Shown here in pieces: positions 8,320 through 17,128 of a stretch of DNA of 64,000 bases. The stretch's first letter is position 1. The number at the start of each line of letters is the position of its first letter. This stretch comes from Amaricoccus solimangrovi (GTDB taxonomy: Bacteria; Pseudomonadota; Alphaproteobacteria; Rhodobacterales; Rhodobacteraceae). The stretch lies in contig NZ_VFRP01000002.1 of NCBI RefSeq assembly GCF_006385685.1, forward strand, positions 124,001 to 188,000, given 5' to 3'. Made by a program: the position numbers and the translations under genes. The notes beneath the pieces are model-generated. The model ran no database searches and had not been told where the DNA came from. It saw nothing but the letters and a program-made list of their open reading frames with translations.

Positions 8320-9597
8320 ATGAGCGTTCTGGAAGCCCCCGCCGCGACCTCGGTCGAGGAAGCCGAGCTTCGCCGCGACTACGACGCGCTCGGCGAGCGC
8401 CTCGCCCGCCGGGGCGTCGCGATCGACGCGATCCGCGACAAGGCCGCGGCCTTCGCCGTCGCCGTGCCCTCCTGGGGGGTGGGCACCGGCGGCACCCGCT
8501 TCGCGCGCTTCCCCGGTCCGGGCGAGCCGCGCGACATCTTCGACAAGCTCGAGGATTGCGCGGTGATCCACCGGCTGACCGGCGCCACGCCGCGCGTCTC
8601 GCTGCACATCCCTTGGGACAAGGCCGATCCCGCGGCGCTGCGCCAGAAGGCCGGCGACCTCGGCCTCGGCTTCGACGCGATGAACTCGAACACCTTCTCC
8701 GACGCGCCGGGCCAGAAGCTCAGCTACAAGTTCGGCTCGCTCAGCCATACCGATCCGGGCGTGCGCGCCCAGGCGGTGGCGCACAATCTCGAATGCATCG
8801 CGCTCGGCCAGGCGCTCGGCTCGAAGGCGCTCACCGTCTGGGTCGGCGACGGCTCGAACTTCCCCGGCCAGTCGAATCTCACGCGGGCCTTCGAGCGTTA
8901 TCTCGATGCCATGCGCGAGATCTACCGCGATCTGCCCGATGACTGGCGGCTCCTCACCGAGCACAAGATGTACGAGCCCGCCTTCTATTCGACCGTGGTG
9001 CAGGACTGGGGGACGAACTACCTGATCGCTAGGGAATTGGGCGAACGCGCCCTCTGCCTCGTCGATCTCGGCCACCACGCGCCGAACGTGAACATCGAGA
9101 TGATCGTCGCCCGGCTGATCCAGTTCGGCAAGCTCGGCGGCTTCCATTTCAACGATTCCAAATACGGCGACGACGATCTCGACGCCGGGTCGGTCGATCC
9201 CTACCGGCTCTTCCTCGTCTTCAACGAACTCGTCGACGCGGAACGGCACGCCGGCCCGGATTTCCACCCGGCGCACATGATCGACCAGTCGCACAACGTG
9301 ACCGATCCGATCGAGAGCCTGATGACGAGCGCGATGGAGATCCAGCGCGCCCATGTCCAGGCGCTTCTCGTCGACCGGGGAGCCCTCGAAGGCTTCCAGG
9401 AGGCGAACGACGCGCTGATGGCGACCACGACGCTCAGGCAGGCGTTCCGCACCGATGTGGAGCCGATCCTCGCGATGGCCCGGCTTGGGAAGGGCGCCGC
9501 GCTCGATCCTGTCCTGGCCTATCGCCGGTCCGGCTATCGCGCGAGGGTCGCGGGGGAGCGGCCGGCGGTCACCGGCGGAGGCGGCGGGATCGTCTGA
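8320..9597 (+). CDS. rhaI: L-rhamnose isomerase (Rhizobium/Pseudomonas stutzeri type)
   Basis: A 425-residue TIM-barrel sugar isomerase that converts L-rhamnose to L-rhamnulose. Metal-ligand strands are visible: LLTEHKMYEPAFYST (Glu), LVDLGHHAPNVNIE (Asp, His), and GGFHFNDSKYGDDDLD (His, Asp cluster). It belongs to the subtype distinct from E. coli RhaA. A GGGGGAAGCC ribosome site precedes the ATG, and only ten bases separate it from rhaD, so both share a transcript. With RhaS-T-P-Q, RhaM, RhaK and RhaD it completes import and conversion of rhamnose to DHAP and lactate. Confidence 0.92.
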   Translation: MSVLEAPAATSVEEAELRRDYDALGERLARRGVAIDAIRDKAAAFAVAVPSWGVGTGGTRFARFPGPGEPRDIFDKLEDCAVIHRLTGATPRVSLHIPWDKADPAALRQKAGDLGLGFDAMNSNTFSDAPGQKLSYKFGSLSHTDPGVRAQAVAHNLECIALGQALGSKALTVWVGDGSNFPGQSNLTRAFERYLDAMREIYRDLPDDWRLLTEHKMYEPAFYSTVVQDWGTNYLIARELGERALCLVDLGHHAPNVNIEMIVARLIQFGKLGGFHFNDSKYGDDDLDAGSVDPYRLFLVFNELVDAERHAGPDFHPAHMIDQSHNVTDPIESLMTSAMEIQRAHVQALLVDRGALEGFQEANDALMATTTLRQAFRTDVEPILAMARLGKGAALDPVLAYRRSGYRARVAGERPAVTGGGGGIV

Positions 9598-9638
9598 TCC
9601 GGGTGGCCCTCGAAAACGGGTGGGCCTGAAACGGATCC

Positions 9639-9656
9639 GGGCGCCGGATGGCGCCC
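9639..9656 (-). terminator. Hairpin after tRNA-Gly copy 1
   Basis: GGGCGCC, loop GGAT, GGCGCCC: a perfect 7-bp stem 31 bases past the CCA end of the tRNA. It is followed on the minus strand by GGATCCGTTTC, so it is only a weak intrinsic terminator or a processing structure. Confidence 0.45.
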
Positions 9657-9687
9657 TGGGATCGGTCCGGCATCCGCCGGAGTTTAC

Positions 9688-9762
9688 TGGAGCGGGCGAA
9701 GGGATTCGAACCCTCGACCCCAACCTTGGCAAGGTTGTGCTCTACCCCTGAGCTACACCCGC
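9688..9762 (-). tRNA. tRNA-Gly (anticodon GCC), copy 1
   Basis: Read on the minus strand, the 75-base gene folds into a normal cloverleaf: acceptor GCGGGTG paired with CGCCCGC, D-stem GCTC/GAGC, anticodon arm CAACC-TTGCCAA-GGTTG with anticodon GCC, and T-arm GAGGG-TTCGAAT-CCCTT. It ends in an encoded CCA. It is identical to the second copy at 9971-10045. Confidence 0.97.
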
Positions 9763-9921
9763 GTCCTGTGGCGGCGGTATATACAGTCCCGCGCGGCGAG
9801 CACAAGAGGCGTTTGAAGGCGGCGGCGCCGAAATCGGCGCTCCGGCGTGACACCGCGCCGAACCACGCGAAGCGCCGGCTCCGGGCGGGTCCGGGCGAAG
9901 GGATGGGCCTGAAACGGATCA

Positions 9922-9939
9922 GGGCGCCGGATGGCGCCC
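9922..9939 (-). terminator. Hairpin after tRNA-Gly copy 2
   Basis: The same 7-bp stem and GGAT loop as after copy 1, carried along in the duplication. Only one base differs just outside the stem. Confidence 0.45.
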
Positions 9940-9970
9940 TGGGATCGGTCCGGCATCCGCCGGAGTTTAC

Positions 9971-10045
9971 TGGAGCGGGCGAAGGGATTCGAACCCTCGA
10001 CCCCAACCTTGGCAAGGTTGTGCTCTACCCCTGAGCTACACCCGC
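9971..10045 (-). tRNA. tRNA-Gly (anticodon GCC), copy 2
   Basis: A 75-base tRNA identical to copy 1, with encoded CCA, complete stems and anticodon GCC. It is transcribed first if both genes share a leftward transcript. The 145 bases between it and the FAH-family gene contain no gene I can recognise. Confidence 0.97.
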
Positions 10046-10191
10046 GTCCTGTGGAGGGGGATATACACAGTCCCGCGCGACGAGCACAAGGGGGCCTCCG
10101 GCGTTTTTTCCACTTCGCGCGAGATTTTTTTCCGGGCGCGGCAACCCGCTGGAATCGCGCCCGGAATCCTGTCGGCCTCCCGGCGCGATCC

Positions 10192-10881
10192 TTATCGCAC
10201 CTCCACCTCCAGCGGCGGCAGCGAGGCGATCCGGCCGCTCAGCCGGTCGCCGCGGTGGATCGCGGAGACACCGGCCGGCGTGCCGGTGAGCAGCAGGTCG
10301 CCCGGCGCGAGTTCGAAGAGCTCGGACAGTTTCGAGATCGTCTCCGGGATCGACCAGACCATGTCGGCGAGATCGCCTCTCTGCCGCGTCTCGCCATTGA
10401 CGGCGAGCGTCACCGGCCCGGTCGAGAGCGGCGCGCCGAGCGCGCCGCGGGGCACGATCGGGCCGCAGGGGGCGGAGGCCTCGAAGGCCTTCGCGACCTC
10501 CCAGGGGCGGCCGGCCTTCTTGGCGAGCGACTGCAGGTCGCGCCGCGTCATGTCGAGCCCGACCGCGTAGCCGAAGATCTTCTCCTCGGCCTCCTCCGCG
10601 GGAATGTCGCGGCCGCCCGCGCCGAGCGCCACGACGAGTTCGATCTCGTGGTGCACGTCCGCGCTCAGGGGCGGATAGGGAAAGATCCCCCCGGTCACCA
10701 GATTGTCGGGATTCTTCTGGAAGAAGAATGGCGGCTCCCGGTCCGGATCATGGCCCATCTCCCGCGCATGCTCGGCATAGTTCCGGCCGACGCAATAGAC
10801 CCGGCGGACCGGGAACATGAGATCGGACCCCATGATCGGCAGGGCGGGACGGGGCGCGGGGGGAAAGGCGTATTCGGTCAT
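10192..10881 (-). CDS. Fumarylacetoacetate hydrolase family protein (fumarylpyruvate hydrolase-like)
   Basis: A 229-residue single-domain FAH-family enzyme. It has the signature VGRNYAEHAREMG, PFFFQKNPDNLV, the metal-binding HHEIELVVALG (Glu-x-Glu), GLDMTRRDLQ and a C-terminal LLTGTPAGV. Members cleave C-C bonds in fumarylpyruvate or acylpyruvates, or decarboxylate oxaloacetate. The length and the KNPDNLV element favour the fumarylpyruvate/acylpyruvase group over the longer true fumarylacetoacetases. It stands alone with no pathway neighbours, so the substrate is unknown. Confidence 0.85.
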   Translation of the reverse strand: MTEYAFPPAPRPALPIMGSDLMFPVRRVYCVGRNYAEHAREMGHDPDREPPFFFQKNPDNLVTGGIFPYPPLSADVHHEIELVVALGAGGRDIPAEEAEEKIFGYAVGLDMTRRDLQSLAKKAGRPWEVAKAFEASAPCGPIVPRGALGAPLSTGPVTLAVNGETRQRGDLADMVWSIPETISKLSELFELAPGDLLLTGTPAGVSAIHRGDRLSGRIASLPPLEVEVR

Positions 10882-10988
10882 CGACGGACTCCGGCGGGAA
10901 GGGAGCCGCCATTGGTCCCGGCGGAACGGGGCGCGTCAAGCGGGGGCGTGGGCCGGGCGGGCCGCTTTCGCCCCCGGGACGGCGCGCG

Positions 10989-11621
10989 TCAGTCGGCGTC
11001 CGCCTCGTCGCGCGCCGAGCCGCGCTCGCGCCAGCGGCGCCAGGCGATCCAGCCGATGGCGCCGGCCACCGCGAGCACGAGGAGGAGCTTGCCCAGCGGA
11101 TCGATCACCGCCGCGACGAGGTGCCAGTTCGCGCGCAGGAACATGCCGACGCCGATCAGGAAGCCGATCCAGATGACCGAGCCCACCGCCGAGAGGATCA
11201 GGAAGCGCGTGAGGGGCATTTCCGCCAGCCCCGCCGGTACCGAGATCAGCGTGCGCACGCCGGGCGCCATCCGCCCGAGCAGCACCGCCTTGCCGCCGTG
11301 CCGGTCGAACCAGGCGATCGCCGCCTCGACGTCGCTCACCTTGAGCGCGACGTACTTGCCCCAGCGCGCGACGAGTTCCATGAACCGCTCGCGTCCGACC
11401 GCGCGGGCGATGAAATACCAGGGCAGGTTGCCGAGCAGCGTCCCCGCGAGCGCCGAGATCAGGACCAGCGACAGGCTCATCTGGCCCGAGCCGACCGAGA
11501 TCCCCGCGATCGGCATGATGACCTCGGAGGGGATCGGCGGGAACAGGTTCTCGGCCATCATCAGGAGGAAGATGCCGAGATAGCCGAAGGCCCCGACGAT
11601 GTCGTTGATCCATTGCTCCAT
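10989..11621 (-). CDS. DedA family (VTT domain) inner-membrane protein
   Basis: A 210-residue polytopic protein with the DedA/SNARE-associated signature: a re-entrant segment FLLMMAENLFPPIPSEVIMP near residue 20, then GTLLGNLPWYFIARAVGRERF and the conserved FDRHGGKAVLLGRMAPGVRT around residues 105-124. Family members are linked to lipid (undecaprenyl-phosphate, phosphatidylethanolamine) flipping and membrane homeostasis. The neighbours (FAH hydrolase, mazG) give no further clue to its role. Confidence 0.9.
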   Translation of the reverse strand: MEQWINDIVGAFGYLGIFLLMMAENLFPPIPSEVIMPIAGISVGSGQMSLSLVLISALAGTLLGNLPWYFIARAVGRERFMELVARWGKYVALKVSDVEAAIAWFDRHGGKAVLLGRMAPGVRTLISVPAGLAEMPLTRFLILSAVGSVIWIGFLIGVGMFLRANWHLVAAVIDPLGKLLLVLAVAGAIGWIAWRRWRERGSARDEADAD

Positions 11622-11743
11622 GCGGATGGCGCGTCCCTGTGCCGTGGCCGCGGGCCGATCCCGCGCTGCCCGGAGGCCTCTCTAGCACCGCCGGGCCGGG
11701 GTGAACAGGCGCCTTCGCAGCCGCGGCGAAGCCGCGCGGCCCC

Positions 11744-12586
11744 TCAGAGGCCCCGCGCCTTCGCCTCGCTCCAGAGCGCGTCCATCTCCGCGAGGTCGCT
11801 TTCGGCCGTCGAGCGCCCCTTCGCGGCCAATGCGGCCTCGATCGCATGGAAACGGCGGGTGAATTTGGCATTCGCGGCGCGCAGCGCGGCTTCGGGATCG
11901 ACCCCGAGATGGCGCCCGAGATTGGCCATCACAAAGAGGAGATCGCCGTATTCCTCGGCCAGCCGCGCGGCTTCCTCGCCCGCGTCGCGCGCCTCGCGCA
12001 GCTCCCCCGCCTCCTCGACGATCTTGTCGATCACCCCGCCGGTATCGGGCCAGTCGAAGCCGACCCGCGCGGCGCGGTTCTGCAGCTTCACCGCCCGGGT
12101 GAGCGCGGGCAGCCCGGCGGCCACCCCGTCGAGCGCGCTCCGCGTCTCCGGCCTGTCCGCGCGCTCGGCGGCCTTGATCTTCTCCCAGTCCCGCGTCTGC
12201 TGCTCGGTCGATTTCTCCCGGCTCTCCGCGCCGAAGACATGCGGGTGCCGGCGGATCATCTTGTCGGAGATCGCGCGCACCACATCGGCGAAATCGAAGG
12301 CGCCGCGCTCCTCGGCCAGGCGCGCGTGATAGACCGACTGGAACAGCAGATCGCCGAGCTCGTCGCGCAGCGCCGGCATGTCGTCCTCGGCGATCGCCTC
12401 CGCGACCTCGTAGGCCTCCTCGATCGTATAGGGGGCGATGGTCGCGAAATCCTGCTCGAGATCCCAGGGACAGCCGAGCTCGGCATGGCGGAGCCGCGCC
12501 ATGATCGCGACGAGCCGGGGCACGCCGCCCTCCGGATCGTGGAAGAGCGCGTCGTCGGCGGGCGGGGTGCGGATATCCTCGGGCAT
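11744..12586 (-). CDS. mazG: Nucleoside triphosphate pyrophosphohydrolase MazG
   Basis: A 280-residue protein with two MazG repeats. The first contains CPWDLEQDFATIAPYTIEEA and DELGDLLFQSVYHARLAEE with the EExxE/ExxD metal ligands. The second contains FDWPDTGGVIDKIVEEAGEL and EEYGDLLFVMANLGRH. It hydrolyses non-canonical or regulatory NTPs to NMP and pyrophosphate. The ATG at 12584-12586 (MPEDIRTPP) was chosen because the residues further upstream are low-complexity and unlike the family. Confidence 0.92.
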   Translation of the reverse strand: MPEDIRTPPADDALFHDPEGGVPRLVAIMARLRHAELGCPWDLEQDFATIAPYTIEEAYEVAEAIAEDDMPALRDELGDLLFQSVYHARLAEERGAFDFADVVRAISDKMIRRHPHVFGAESREKSTEQQTRDWEKIKAAERADRPETRSALDGVAAGLPALTRAVKLQNRAARVGFDWPDTGGVIDKIVEEAGELREARDAGEEAARLAEEYGDLLFVMANLGRHLGVDPEAALRAANAKFTRRFHAIEAALAAKGRSTAESDLAEMDALWSEAKARGL

Positions 12587-12673
12587 GGCGCGGAAGCTAG
12601 CGGAGCGGGGCGCCGGGGGGAAGGGGGCGGGACGCCGTGGCGCGCGGGACACGGCCGCGGCGCGAGTGGGCGG

Positions 12674-12702
12674 TTGTTCCGTCGCGATCCGCGTGATATT
12701 CT
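12674..12702 (+). promoter_or_regulatory. Sigma-70-type promoter for the secreted-peptide locus
   Basis: TTGTTC (12674-12679) and TATTCT (12697-12702) are separated by exactly 17 bases. This is a good vegetative promoter in an otherwise very GC-rich stretch. A GGAGG ribosome site and the ATG of a small secreted peptide follow 15 and 28 bases later. Confidence 0.65.
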
Positions 12703-12729
12703 TACAACATTATACCGGAGGTCACTGCC

Positions 12730-12843
12730 ATGCGCCTCGCCGTATTGATACTGCTAGCTTCCGCCTTTTCGCTCGTCACGCTGCCTGGGGGATCCCAGGT
12801 CCGGGCCGGCAGCGCCTGCAACCCGAACATCCAGAGCTGCTGA
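12730..12843 (+). CDS. Small secreted peptide with two cysteines (37 aa), unknown
   Basis: An unrecognised 37-residue ORF with strong start signals: GGAGG at 12717-12721, eight bases before the ATG, downstream of a clear promoter. Residues 1-26 form a signal peptide (MRLAVLILLASAFSLVTLP, likely cleavage near QVRAG). The remainder is a tiny mature peptide ending in ACNPNIQSC, with two cysteines that could form a disulfide. It precedes, by 84 bases and on the same strand, a large membrane protein with a cysteine-rich periplasmic domain. A partner or ligand role is only a hypothesis. It is too short to place in a family. Confidence 0.6.
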   Translation: MRLAVLILLASAFSLVTLPGGSQVRAGSACNPNIQSC

Positions 12844-12927
12844 CCATCCGAGCCTGACCGCGATCCGAACCGGAGCGGCGCGCCGCGCCGGGCACGATAT
12901 CGCATGTCTTTTCATGAGGATGTTGTG

Positions 12928-15900
12928 ATGGCGGATGTCTGGCCGGACAACGTGCCCACCTCTCTCTGGACCTACCAGACGCTCGAGCTCAAGACCGTGC
13001 CGGAAGTTCCGATGATGGGGCTCGTGTTCGCGAACGGCTTCCTTCTCGCCGCGGGCCTCGGAGCCGTGTTCCTTCTGATCTTCGCGCGCCAGAGGTTCAT
13101 GGAGCAGCAGCGCAACGGCGGACCCGACGAGAATTTCCTCGTCCTGACCGAGATCGAGGCGCAGGACCTCGGCGGTTCCAGCGCGCTGCGCAAGGCCTAC
13201 ATGATCTACGCCTCGGTGATCCTCATCATCTATCTCGGCCTGACCTTTTTCGGAAAGCTGATCTTCAGCCTGACAAAACAGCTGCCCGTCGCGGGGATCG
13301 ACGTCGATCTCAACCAGATCCGCTTCGACCAGCCCGCCTGGCCGCTCACCGTGGCCTTCGGTCTCGCGGGAATGGGGCCGCTGCTCCCGCCCGTCCGGAT
13401 CGCGGAGGACTGGCTGAGGGAGCGCGCCTATCGCGCGGTCGGCATCCCGACGCGGATCCAGAAGACCGCGCGCAAGATCGTCGCGGCCCTCGATCACGCG
13501 TCGAGCGAGGAGCCGGCGGAGAGGACCGGGCGGAAGAGGAAGATCGACCGGGACGCCTGGAAGAAGAACCGGGCGCTGCGAAAGCTGCTGGCGGACAAGC
13601 GCGAGCTTCTGCGGACGCGGCTGTCCGGCACCTGGATGGACGCCGCGCTCGGCCGGGCGGATCGGCGCGACGAGTTCATCGCCCTGCACACGCAGCTCGA
13701 ATCGCTCGTCTTCTGGGCGCGGGGCGCGCGCGGCGCCTGGCCGGGGATCGAGGTGTCGGAGGCCGTGCGCTCGCTCGAGAACCGCGTGCTGGAGGAGACC
13801 GAGGTCTTTCTCAACGAGTTCGAGCGGAATCTCCGCGAAGCGCGGAGCGGAGGATCCCCGCCCGTGATCCCCGCCTTCAGCCCGAAGCTGAAGCAGATGC
13901 GAAGGCTTCGCGGCGAACTGGCGGCCATCCTCGCCGTCTTCGTCGAACGCGATCCGATCCAGATCGAGAAGGACGGCGCGGTCGCCACCGAACGCGGCGC
14001 GTCCGAAATCAGGGACGCGGCGCTCGACGGCCTGCTCCTGGCCTCCGAACCGAGCCCCGTCACCGCGGGACCGGAACTGGCGCTGGGGCTGGCGATCCTC
14101 TGCCTCTTTCCGGTCTACGCCGTCTTCGTGTGGCGGGGATGGCATCCCGCCTTCGCTCCGGCCTCCTCGATCGACGCGCCGGTCACCATACTGACGTCGG
14201 CGGCCCTGGAGACGCTGCGGCTCACGCTCATCCTCTGGCTTCCGATCATGGCGGCCTTCTCGGTGCGCCAGTACCTGATCGACGAGGACCGGTGGATCTA
14301 CGACCTCGGGCGCGGCTACGATTCGACGCAGGTGCTGCGCGAGCAGACGGCGGCGATCATGGTGGGCCTCGTCGCCGCCTTCATCGGGCTGCTCGCGCTC
14401 GCGCCCTTGTGGGCCTTCCTGCAATCCATCAACGAGGCGCGGTTCCGGGATCTGCTGCTGAAAGGCACCGTGCCCTTCCTGCTGTTCTATCCGAGCATGC
14501 TCATCATTTCCGCGCCCGCCGTCTGGAGCGCGCTGGCCGGCGCCGACGCCCGGGCGCGACGGCGATGGAAGCGCGGCATGTTCCTCGGCCTTGTCGGCGC
14601 GGGCTTCGTCTTCGCCGCCCAGTATCTTCAGCTTGGCCTCTGGTACGGCTTCCAGGCCTGCGCCGCGAAGGGCTGGTTCCTGTTCGACTTCTGGCAGCAG
14701 GAAGGCTGCTTCGCAAACTATGGCGGCCTCGATTTCGTCGTCTATCCTCTGCTGACGTTCCTGACGACGGTCTTCCTCGGCAATCCGGAGCGGAGGACGC
14801 GGCGTCAGCTGCGAAGGACCGCGCAGGCCTCGCTCCGGCCCGCCTCCGCCGCCACGACGGCGCTCCTGCTGGTCCTGGCCCCGCTCGCCTTCTCGGCCAT
14901 GCCGGCGCTCTCCCAGACCACCGGAACGCCGGCGGTGTCACCCGCGCCGGGCCGCGAGCCTCCGAAGGAGCCGATGCGCGTCACGCTCGGTTTCAGGACG
15001 GACGCGGAGCCCTTCTCCTTCAAGAGTGACAACAACAAGGACGACAGCGACGGATTCCGCTATTCCGGCTTCGTGGCCGACCTGTGTCACCGGATCTTCT
15101 CGGGACCCGGCTTCATCGTCACCGAGACCGCGGTCACGGCCGAGGATCGCTTCGAAAGGCTTCGGAAGCACGAGAACGACCCGGACAAGATCGACGTGCT
15201 CTGCGATCCCGTCACGATGCGTTACTCGGATCCGGAACGGGTGGGTCTCTACTCGCCGATCGTCTTCGCCTCCGGCGTCTCTTACCTGCGCGTCCTCCAG
15301 CGGGCCGCCGGCGCACGCGTGCAGATCGCCTATGTCGAGGGCTCGACCTCGGACAAGGTGGCCCGGCGCGCCTGCGACGTGGATCTGTTCGCGATCGTTC
15401 CGCCGAAGAAGCGCGACACCCTGCCGATCATCTGCGCGACAAGCTGGTCGATCGCCCGCTACGTCTACGCGCGCGGAAACGCGGGGGGAGACGACGATCT
15501 CGATGCGCTCGCCAGCGGCCTCGCCCTGGCCGCCGATCTGCAACTGAGATGGGCGAAGACGCAACTCGGCGCCACCGACGCCGCGTCGGCGTGTCCGGGC
15601 GACGGGTCGAGCCAATGCGTGGAGATCCTGAGGAAGCTCGCGGACAACTTCGAGGCGGATCCGGGCGGGCGGGACGATACGCTGAGGACGCGGTCGAGCG
15701 CGCTGCGCGTGGATCTTGAGGCGGCGGTCGGCAAGCGTCGGTCGGACGAGCTCTTCGACCTCTGGAAAGGCGTTCATGTCTGGCAGAGCATACGAGACGA
15801 GCTCACCTCCGGGGATCGATGCGTCTCCGATGCCTGTTTCGAGCAGTTGAGGAGCGAATTCCTCTCGCTGGGCTACGATCCGGACTGCGGTGTCGTCGAC

Positions 15901-16362
15901 AACTACGGCGCGACGAGATTTGAACGGATATATTACCGATTCTGTCCACTGAGAAGCCACAACGATGCCATCTCGTGGCTGTGTTCTCCCCGTTTCAACG
16001 CGGATACGAACCTTGTCTACATGGGGGACCGGGACATCATCGTGGGCAAGCTCCGATCCTGGAACATTCTCAACGGCGACTGCCCGGTCGAGAACACCGA
16101 CGGAGCCGATATCCTGACCTACGAACCCTACGCGCTGCTCTTCAGGAAGGATCCCGAACTCGCGGATGTCATCCAGCGCGGGGTCTACGATTTCTTCTCC
16201 CGACGGACCGACGCGCAGGCGTCCTTCGCGACCTATTTTCCGGGCAAGACCATGTCGACGGTACTGGCCTATCTCTTCCTGCTGAACGCGGTCGAGCAGG
16301 AGGAGACGACGACGAGCCGTTCGGTTCCCATACCGGAGGCCAGGCCGGGCCCGGCCGACTGA
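12928..16362 (+). CDS. Polytopic membrane protein fused to a periplasmic solute-binding-like domain (1144 aa)
   Basis: I do not recognise this architecture. Residues 1 to about 170 hold three hydrophobic segments; about 170-380 is a charged, helical soluble region; about 385-660 holds six to seven more hydrophobic segments, the last (ATTALLLVLAPLAFSAMPA) resembling a signal peptide with a cleavage-like site. From about 683 a domain resembles family 3 extracellular solute-binding proteins: MRVTLGFRTDAEPFSF, then GFVADLCHRIF and DVLCDPVTMRYSDPERVGLY. The C-terminal 460 residues contain 12 cysteines, suiting an oxidising periplasm. The ATG at 12928 is preferred over 12904 because GAGGAT lies six bases upstream. 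It is probably cotranscribed with the small secreted peptide. It could be a sensor or an unusual transporter; no ATPase or kinase domain is present. Confidence 0.75.
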   Translation: MADVWPDNVPTSLWTYQTLELKTVPEVPMMGLVFANGFLLAAGLGAVFLLIFARQRFMEQQRNGGPDENFLVLTEIEAQDLGGSSALRKAYMIYASVILIIYLGLTFFGKLIFSLTKQLPVAGIDVDLNQIRFDQPAWPLTVAFGLAGMGPLLPPVRIAEDWLRERAYRAVGIPTRIQKTARKIVAALDHASSEEPAERTGRKRKIDRDAWKKNRALRKLLADKRELLRTRLSGTWMDAALGRADRRDEFIALHTQLESLVFWARGARGAWPGIEVSEAVRSLENRVLEETEVFLNEFERNLREARSGGSPPVIPAFSPKLKQMRRLRGELAAILAVFVERDPIQIEKDGAVATERGASEIRDAALDGLLLASEPSPVTAGPELALGLAILCLFPVYAVFVWRGWHPAFAPASSIDAPVTILTSAALETLRLTLILWLPIMAAFSVRQYLIDEDRWIYDLGRGYDSTQVLREQTAAIMVGLVAAFIGLLALAPLWAFLQSINEARFRDLLLKGTVPFLLFYPSMLIISAPAVWSALAGADARARRRWKRGMFLGLVGAGFVFAAQYLQLGLWYGFQACAAKGWFLFDFWQQEGCFANYGGLDFVVYPLLTFLTTVFLGNPERRTRRQLRRTAQASLRPASAATTALLLVLAPLAFSAMPALSQTTGTPAVSPAPGREPPKEPMRVTLGFRTDAEPFSFKSDNNKDDSDGFRYSGFVADLCHRIFSGPGFIVTETAVTAEDRFERLRKHENDPDKIDVLCDPVTMRYSDPERVGLYSPIVFASGVSYLRVLQRAAGARVQIAYVEGSTSDKVARRACDVDLFAIVPPKKRDTLPIICATSWSIARYVYARGNAGGDDDLDALASGLALAADLQLRWAKTQLGATDAASACPGDGSSQCVEILRKLADNFEADPGGRDDTLRTRSSALRVDLEAAVGKRRSDELFDLWKGVHVWQSIRDELTSGDRCVSDACFEQLRSEFLSLGYDPDCGVVDNYGATRFERIYYRFCPLRSHNDAISWLCSPRFNADTNLVYMGDRDIIVGKLRSWNILNGDCPVENTDGADILTYEPYALLFRKDPELADVIQRGVYDFFSRRTDAQASFATYFPGKTMSTVLAYLFLLNAVEQEETTTSRSVPIPEARPGPAD

Positions 16363-16441
16363 GCGGCCGCGGGCGCCCCCTCGCGCTCCGCGGTCGCCGC
16401 GCCGAAAGGGGCGCGGCGCGAGGCCGCGCGCCCGAGGCGGC

Positions 16442-17128
16442 TCACTCGTCGGCGAGCAGCGCCTTCCAGAGGATGGCGCCGATCGCGGCGCCGATCAGCG
16501 GCGCGACCCAGAAGAGCCAGAGCTGCGACACCGCGCCCGTCTCGGCGAAGAAGGCGACAGCGGTCGAGCGCGCCGGGTTGACCGAGGTGTTCGTGACCGG
16601 GATCGAGACGAGGTGGATCAGCGTCAGCGTGAGCCCGATCGCGAGGCCGCCGAAGCCCGCCGCCGCCTTCGGCGCGGTGGCGCCGAGGATCACGATGACG
16701 AACACGGCCGTCAGCACCGTCTCGGTCACGAAGCCCGAGACGAGGCCGTAGCCGCCGGGCGAATTGGCGCCGTAGCCGTTCGAGGCGAAGCCGCCGGGTA
16801 CCCATTCCGGCTGGCCCGAGGCGATCACGTAGAGGATCAGCGCGGCGAGGAAGCCGCCGATCACCTGCGCGATCCAGTAGGGCACGAGCTCGCTCCACTC
16901 GAACCGGCCGCCGATGGCGAGGCCGAGCGAGACCGCCGGGTTGAAATGTCCGCCCGAGATCGGGCCGAAGGCATAGGCGCCGGTCACGACCGTCAGGCCG
17001 AAGGCGAGCGCGACGCCGAGAAAGCCGATGCCGAGTTCGGGGAAGCCGGCGGCGAGCACCGCGCTGCCGCAGCCGCCCAGAACAAGCCAGAACGTACCGA
17101 CCAGCTCCGCGGCCAGTTTCTTCATCAT
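16442..17128 (-). CDS. aqpZ: Aquaporin Z
   Basis: A 228-residue MIP-family channel with six transmembrane helices. Both NPA half-helix motifs are present: [12 protein letters not shown] (residues about 62-73) and [12 protein letters not shown] (about 184-195), the latter with the selectivity-filter Arg. The N-terminus [20 protein letters not shown] matches bacterial AqpZ. It passes water across the inner membrane. Two ATGs are adjacent (17126-17128 and 17123-17125); the first is better spaced from a GAGGGA ribosome site. An overlapping 704-codon open frame on this strand is an artefact of high GC. Confidence 0.95.
   Translation of the reverse strand: MMKKLAAELVGTFWLVLGGCGSAVLAAGFPELGIGFLGVALAFGLTVVTGAYAFGPISGGHFNPAVSLGLAIGGRFEWSELVPYWIAQVIGGFLAALILYVIASGQPEWVPGGFASNGYGANSPGGYGLVSGFVTETVLTAVFVIVILGATAPKAAAGFGGLAIGLTLTLIHLVSIPVTNTSVNPARSTAVAFFAETGAVSQLWLFWVAPLIGAAIGAILWKALLADE

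Larger units (their letters stand above)
9621..10090. repeat. Tandem duplication of a tRNA-Gly unit (two copies, 283-bp offset)
   Basis: Bases 9621-9771 and 9904-10054 are nearly identical, and similarity continues at lower identity to about 9806 and 10090. Each copy holds a complete tRNA-Gly gene, its upstream leader (on the minus strand) and a downstream hairpin. The spacer between copies (9807-9903) is unique and shows no gene. This is a recent or homogenised segmental duplication. Confidence 0.9.

Noticed and set aside
12754-14424. A 556-codon open frame on the minus strand
   Set aside because: Antisense to the large membrane protein, no motif and a composition typical of shadow frames.
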